Source: JAGVSR01 sp964458265 (GTDB lineage Bacteria > Pseudomonadota > Alphaproteobacteria > Rhizobiales > Hyphomicrobiaceae). Taken from it: a DNA stretch of 64,000 nt. Made by a program: the position numbers and the translations under genes. Where the stretch lies: contig CAYWIF010000012.1 of NCBI GenBank assembly GCA_964458265.1, positions 22,049 through 86,048 of the forward strand, given 5' to 3'. The number at the start of each line of letters is the position of its first letter. Position 1 is the stretch's first letter. Shown piece by piece: positions 61,401 to 64,000 of this stretch. Under the pieces are notes generated by a model, which saw nothing but the letters and a program-made list of their open reading frames with translations, ran no database searches and was not told where the DNA came from.

Positions 61401-61811
61401 GCTGTCGGAATGGCCGCGGTGGCGGTCCCAGTTCCCATGCGAGATTTTTTCGGCGATGAACGCATCGGCGGTTTCGCTGTCGGGGATACGCAGGAGCGCC
61501 TCGGCGAGACACATCAGGATGATGCCCTCCTCGCTCGACAGGCCGTATTCGCGCATGAACGCATCGACACCGCCATGCTGGGCCTTGTCGGCGCGGGCTT
61601 CCTGGACGATGCGGCGGGCGATCTCGGCGGTGCGGCGGCGTTCGTCTTCGGTATAGACGGCGCGCTCGATGAGCCCGCCGACGAGCCGGTTTTCATCGAT
61701 CAGATGATGCGCGGCGATCTCATCGATCCCCGGCAAGCGGCCGAACGCCGGCTTGCCGGCGGCTCCCGCGCCCGTTCCGCCCATCTCCGGTGTCTTGCGT
61801 ACCGCGACCAT
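58417..61811 (-). CDS. putA: Bifunctional proline dehydrogenase / glutamate-semialdehyde dehydrogenase, interrupted by an assembly gap
   Basis: Read from 61811 (a GTG at 61829 is an alternative). The N-terminal proline dehydrogenase barrel has RLVKGAYWDSEIKWAQE and LGYLVRRLLENGANTSFVNR; the C-terminal aldehyde dehydrogenase has PWNFPLAIFVGQTAAALAAG, AETGGINAMIADSSALPEQV and the nucleophile Cys in SAGQRCSAARVLF. No ribbon-helix-helix DNA-binding domain is present, so this is the short PutA type. The 100-N gap (59397-59496) breaks the frame, but the 55 bases flanking it are duplicated; merging them gives one intact gene of about 1080 residues. It converts proline to glutamate. Confidence 0.95.
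59342..59551. repeat. 55-bp duplicate flanking a 100-N scaffold gap in putA
   Basis: 59342-59396 and 59497-59551 are identical over 55 bp, beginning GCTTCGTGCAGCAG and ending CCCGGCCG. The 100 Ns at 59397-59496 are a placeholder. The duplicate is the overlap of two contig ends that was not merged; collapsing it restores the putA reading frame. Confidence 0.97.
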
Positions 61812-61986
61812 CGCCCATGTCCGTTTCACGCTGCCCGCGCGCGGGCGATTCGATCAGGACCACAGACTAGCAGATCGGGGCTGGCGGTTCAGGACGCAAG
61901 GGCTGGCTGACCACCCTCTTGACGGCTTTCCTGGGGAACGGTTCTGTGCCGGGCTATTCCGCCACACCGGCTGATCGAGGACGCCC

Positions 61987-62835
61987 ATGCCGTCACCCCG
62001 GATCGTTCGCACCGTCAAGGCCTTGCGACTGGCTGTTCGGACGTGGCGGTCGGCTGGGGAAAGTGTGGCACTGGTGCCGACGATGGGCGCGCTGCACGAG
62101 GGGCACCTGACGCTCGTTACGCTGGCGCTGCGCAAAGCCGATCGCACGGTGGTCTCGATCTTCGTCAATCCGACTCAGTTCGGGCCGGCGGAAGATCTGG
62201 CGCGCTATCCCCGGGATGAGGCCGGCGACGCCAAGCTGCTCGGCATGGCCGGGGCCGATTTGATCTGGGCGCCGGACGCTGAGGAAATGTATCCGCACGG
62301 GTATGCGACGGCGGTCGTGCCGAAAGGGGCGGCGCTGCCGCTCGAGGGTGAATTCCGACCGCACCATTTCGCCGGGGTGGCGACGGTGTGCACCAAACTG
62401 TTTTCGCAAGCGACGCCGGATGTGGCGATCTTCGGTGAGAAAGACTTCCAACAGTTGTGCGTCATCAGGCAGCTTGTCGCCGACTTGAACCTGCCGGTGA
62501 AAATCGTGGCGGCCCCGACTTCGCGCGAACGGGACGGTCTCGCGCGGTCGTCGCGTAATGCGTACCTGACACCGGACGAGCGCAGCATTGCTCCGGCACT
62601 GCACCGGGCGCTGAAGGGTCTCGCCGCCATCGCTGCCAACGGCGGGCTCATCAACAAGGCGATCGACGTGGCGACGCACGATCTTCTGCACGCGGGTTTT
62701 GCGAAGGTGGACTATCTGACGGTGCGGGACGCCGCCACGCTCGAGGCGTTCGATGGCAAGTCGGGGCGGCCGGGGCGGGTGCTCGGCGCGGCATGGCTCG
62801 GCGCGACGCGCCTCATCGACAACGTTGCTGTGTGA
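61987..62835 (+). CDS. panC: Pantothenate synthetase
   Basis: 282 residues, the normal length. Active-site motifs: VPTMGALHEGHLTLV with HxGH, IFVNPTQFGPAEDLARYPRD, GEFRPHHFAGVATVCTKLF and FGEKDFQQL, then SSRNAYLTP. PanC joins pantoate and beta-alanine using ATP, a step of CoA synthesis. The beta-alanine needed could come from the polyamine operon at the other end of the window, but that is only a metabolic possibility. It is convergent with the SMI1-type gene. Confidence 0.97.
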   Translation: MPSPRIVRTVKALRLAVRTWRSAGESVALVPTMGALHEGHLTLVTLALRKADRTVVSIFVNPTQFGPAEDLARYPRDEAGDAKLLGMAGADLIWAPDAEEMYPHGYATAVVPKGAALPLEGEFRPHHFAGVATVCTKLFSQATPDVAIFGEKDFQQLCVIRQLVADLNLPVKIVAAPTSRERDGLARSSRNAYLTPDERSIAPALHRALKGLAAIAANGGLINKAIDVATHDLLHAGFAKVDYLTVRDAATLEAFDGKSGRPGRVLGAAWLGATRLIDNVAV

Positions 62836-62853
62836 GTTGGGGCTTCGACCCGA

Positions 62854-63363
62854 TCAGACGCGGGCGGCGAGTTGAAGGCCTGCAAAGAACGTTTCGAAGC
62901 TGTGCGCAATGAGGGTGATATTGCCCATGCCTTCGATGGTGCCGTCGGTCTCGTCGAGGTCGGGTTCCAACTCGTGGTCCCAGAAATAGACCTTGCCGCG
63001 CGCGTCGCCGGCTACGCCTAAGCAGATCGCATTGCCGCCGCTGTCGTCCATGATCCAGATGAGGTCGCGCGGAATGCGGGCGAGCCAGTCCTGATAGGTG
63101 GCGCGCTGGTTGCGCAGATCCATATGGGGTTCCGCGCGCAGTCCGCCGATGTGATGCAGGTCGGTGTCGATCGGTTCGCCGTTGGCCGTTGAACCGCTGA
63201 TCAACAGCGCGCCGCCGACCCAGCCGCCGTTCACGGTTTGCAGAAATGCGCGGTAATCATGGGGAAGGCCATTGCCGATTTCTTTTTCAAAGGCTGCGAT
63301 TTCGCCTTCCGACAGCGGCGTGCCGGGCTTGGCGAGGTAGGCGCGGAATTCGTCGAGGGTCAT
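62854..63363 (-). CDS. SMI1/KNR4 family protein
   Basis: 169 residues. The SMI1/KNR4 fold is recognised from ISEGEIAAFEKEIG-like N-terminal helix (LSEGEIAAFEKEIGNGLPHDYRAFL, in part), LLISGSTANGEPID, and the late FETFFAGLQL. In bacteria these domains often act as immunity proteins against secreted nuclease or other toxins, but many stand alone without a partner. No toxin gene is visible in this window. It lies between panC and the low-GC gene at 63448. Confidence 0.82.
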   Translation of the reverse strand: MTLDEFRAYLAKPGTPLSEGEIAAFEKEIGNGLPHDYRAFLQTVNGGWVGGALLISGSTANGEPIDTDLHHIGGLRAEPHMDLRNQRATYQDWLARIPRDLIWIMDDSGGNAICLGVAGDARGKVYFWDHELEPDLDETDGTIEGMGNITLIAHSFETFFAGLQLAARV

Positions 63364-63447
63364 GCTGCATGTCCGGCAAGTATCGGTGCGATGCTTTTGC
63401 TGATTCCGATGGCCGGAAAGGGGCGACGGTTGATGCCATCCACGCCT

Positions 63448-63942
63448 TTACCCAAGCATGGACTTCCACATTTCCATAACATTGTGCAGCACTATTCTTG
63501 CTTTTACCTCTGACCCATCATTGGTTTTGAAAATGAACTCCTCAACAGTTCCAGCGATCGGTGCAGCACCAAGTGGTGCCGAACCGATCGCACCACCCCA
63601 GGTCACGGTGCCAGACTGATCGGCACTTGAGATAACCGCGGACTTTCGACTCAACTCAACGTGTTTGTGTGCATCGTCAACATCCCAGACTAACTGGAAA
63701 TCACGGCAGTGGCGCTCGACGAGGTACCTGCGGAACTCTGAGGCGGTTGTTAGCCGTCCATATTCTTCACGTTCGATATCGTCTAGAGCGCTCCACATAC
63801 GCTCCGCCATGACGTTCATCTGGTGAACGACCGCCTTTACATAAAAAACGTCCGACGGGTGTTTGAGATATTCTTCGTATGCGCGCACCACAAAATTCTG
63901 AAAAAATTCGGCGGGACGATCTATTTGAAATCCGCTTCTCAC
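63448..63942 (-). CDS. Low-GC hypothetical protein coupled to pccB
   Basis: 164 residues from a GTG at 63942, which overlaps the TGA of pccB (GTGA). The gene has clearly lower GC (about 48% by eye) than its surroundings and a different codon pattern. The N-terminal half is helical (EFFQNFVVRAYEEYLKHPSD, in part) and the C-terminal half is strand-rich, with GTVTWGGAIGSAPLGAAP. I do not recognise a family. The composition suggests recent acquisition by transfer, inserted between pccB and the genes downstream. Confidence 0.65.
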   Translation of the reverse strand: MRSGFQIDRPAEFFQNFVVRAYEEYLKHPSDVFYVKAVVHQMNVMAERMWSALDDIEREEYGRLTTASEFRRYLVERHCRDFQLVWDVDDAHKHVELSRKSAVISSADQSGTVTWGGAIGSAPLGAAPIAGTVEEFIFKTNDGSEVKARIVLHNVMEMWKSMLG

Positions 63943-64000
63943 AACGGAATGTTGTCGTGCTTCTTCCAGGGGTTTTCGAGCGTCTTGTTGCGCAGCATGT
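63939..64000 (-). CDS. pccB: Propionyl-CoA carboxylase beta subunit, C-terminal end (cut by window)
   Basis: The last 20 codons read on the minus strand end in LRNKTLENPWKKHDNIPL followed by TGA. The final KKH(D/G)NIPL is the conserved C-terminus of PccB. It would be the carboxyltransferase partner of the PccA at 46656. The TGA overlaps the GTG of the next gene. Confidence 0.88.
   Translation of the reverse strand, partial: MLRNKTLENPWKKHDNIPL

Overview
The window is a GC-rich (about 62-64%), densely packed chromosomal segment of an alphaproteobacterium, most likely of the order Hyphomicrobiales. The inference rests on gene content: PhoU-PhoB, a DUF1134/EipA envelope protein, DUF1489, a paired PII-GlnA operon with a sigma-54 promoter, ClpS-ClpA, a phasin, and a propionyl-CoA carboxylase alpha subunit. 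No genus can be named safely. No phage, insertion sequence, CRISPR array or rRNA was found. One tRNA (Leu) is present. A 100-N gap at 59397-59496 shows that this is a scaffolded draft.

Region by region: 1-1068 holds the end of phoU and all of phoB. 1065-13970 is a TetR regulator followed by a nine-gene co-directional operon for polyamine and omega-amino-acid breakdown: three class III aminotransferases, a gamma-glutamyl-GABA hydrolase, a gamma-glutamylpolyamine synthetase-like enzyme, three aldehyde dehydrogenases and a glutaryl-CoA dehydrogenase-like enzyme. It ends in a clear terminator. A palindrome inside a promoter spacer at the tetR start, and a leader hairpin covering the first ribosome binding site, suggest how it is controlled. 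14132-24446 carries a small repeat protein, ferredoxin-NADP reductase, a NodB deacetylase, EipA, two L,D-transpeptidases, a photolyase, a TPR protein and the NAD(P)HX repair enzyme. 24570-26655 is glnB-glnA with its nitrogen promoter and terminator. 27102-27841 has no convincing gene but is rich in hairpins and ends in a strong forward terminator; it is the best candidate here for an undescribed RNA.

27842-48671 mixes housekeeping genes (leucyl aminopeptidase with an NlpC/P60 partner, GST, LipB, MgtE, tRNA-Leu, LysR regulator, PccA) with secreted or envelope proteins, two more NodB deacetylases side by side, a stand-alone SelD-type flavoprotein coupled to a HisC-like aminotransferase, a 23-residue histone-like peptide, and a 45-bp tandem repeat. 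48920-58379 holds small secreted proteins, ClpA-ClpS, a phasin, a DacF-type carboxypeptidase with SPOR domain, and a DnaJ/VWA pair. 58417-61811 is putA, split only by an assembly gap. 61987-64000 holds panC, an SMI1-type gene, a low-GC unknown gene translationally coupled to pccB, and the 3' end of pccB.

The themes are amino-acid and polyamine nitrogen use (polyamine operon, PII/GlnA, PutA, PccA, phasin) and cell-envelope upkeep (three deacetylases, two L,D-transpeptidases, DacF, EipA, NlpC/P60). Most of the window is ordinary core genome; the novelty candidates are regulatory and RNA features rather than a new multi-gene system.
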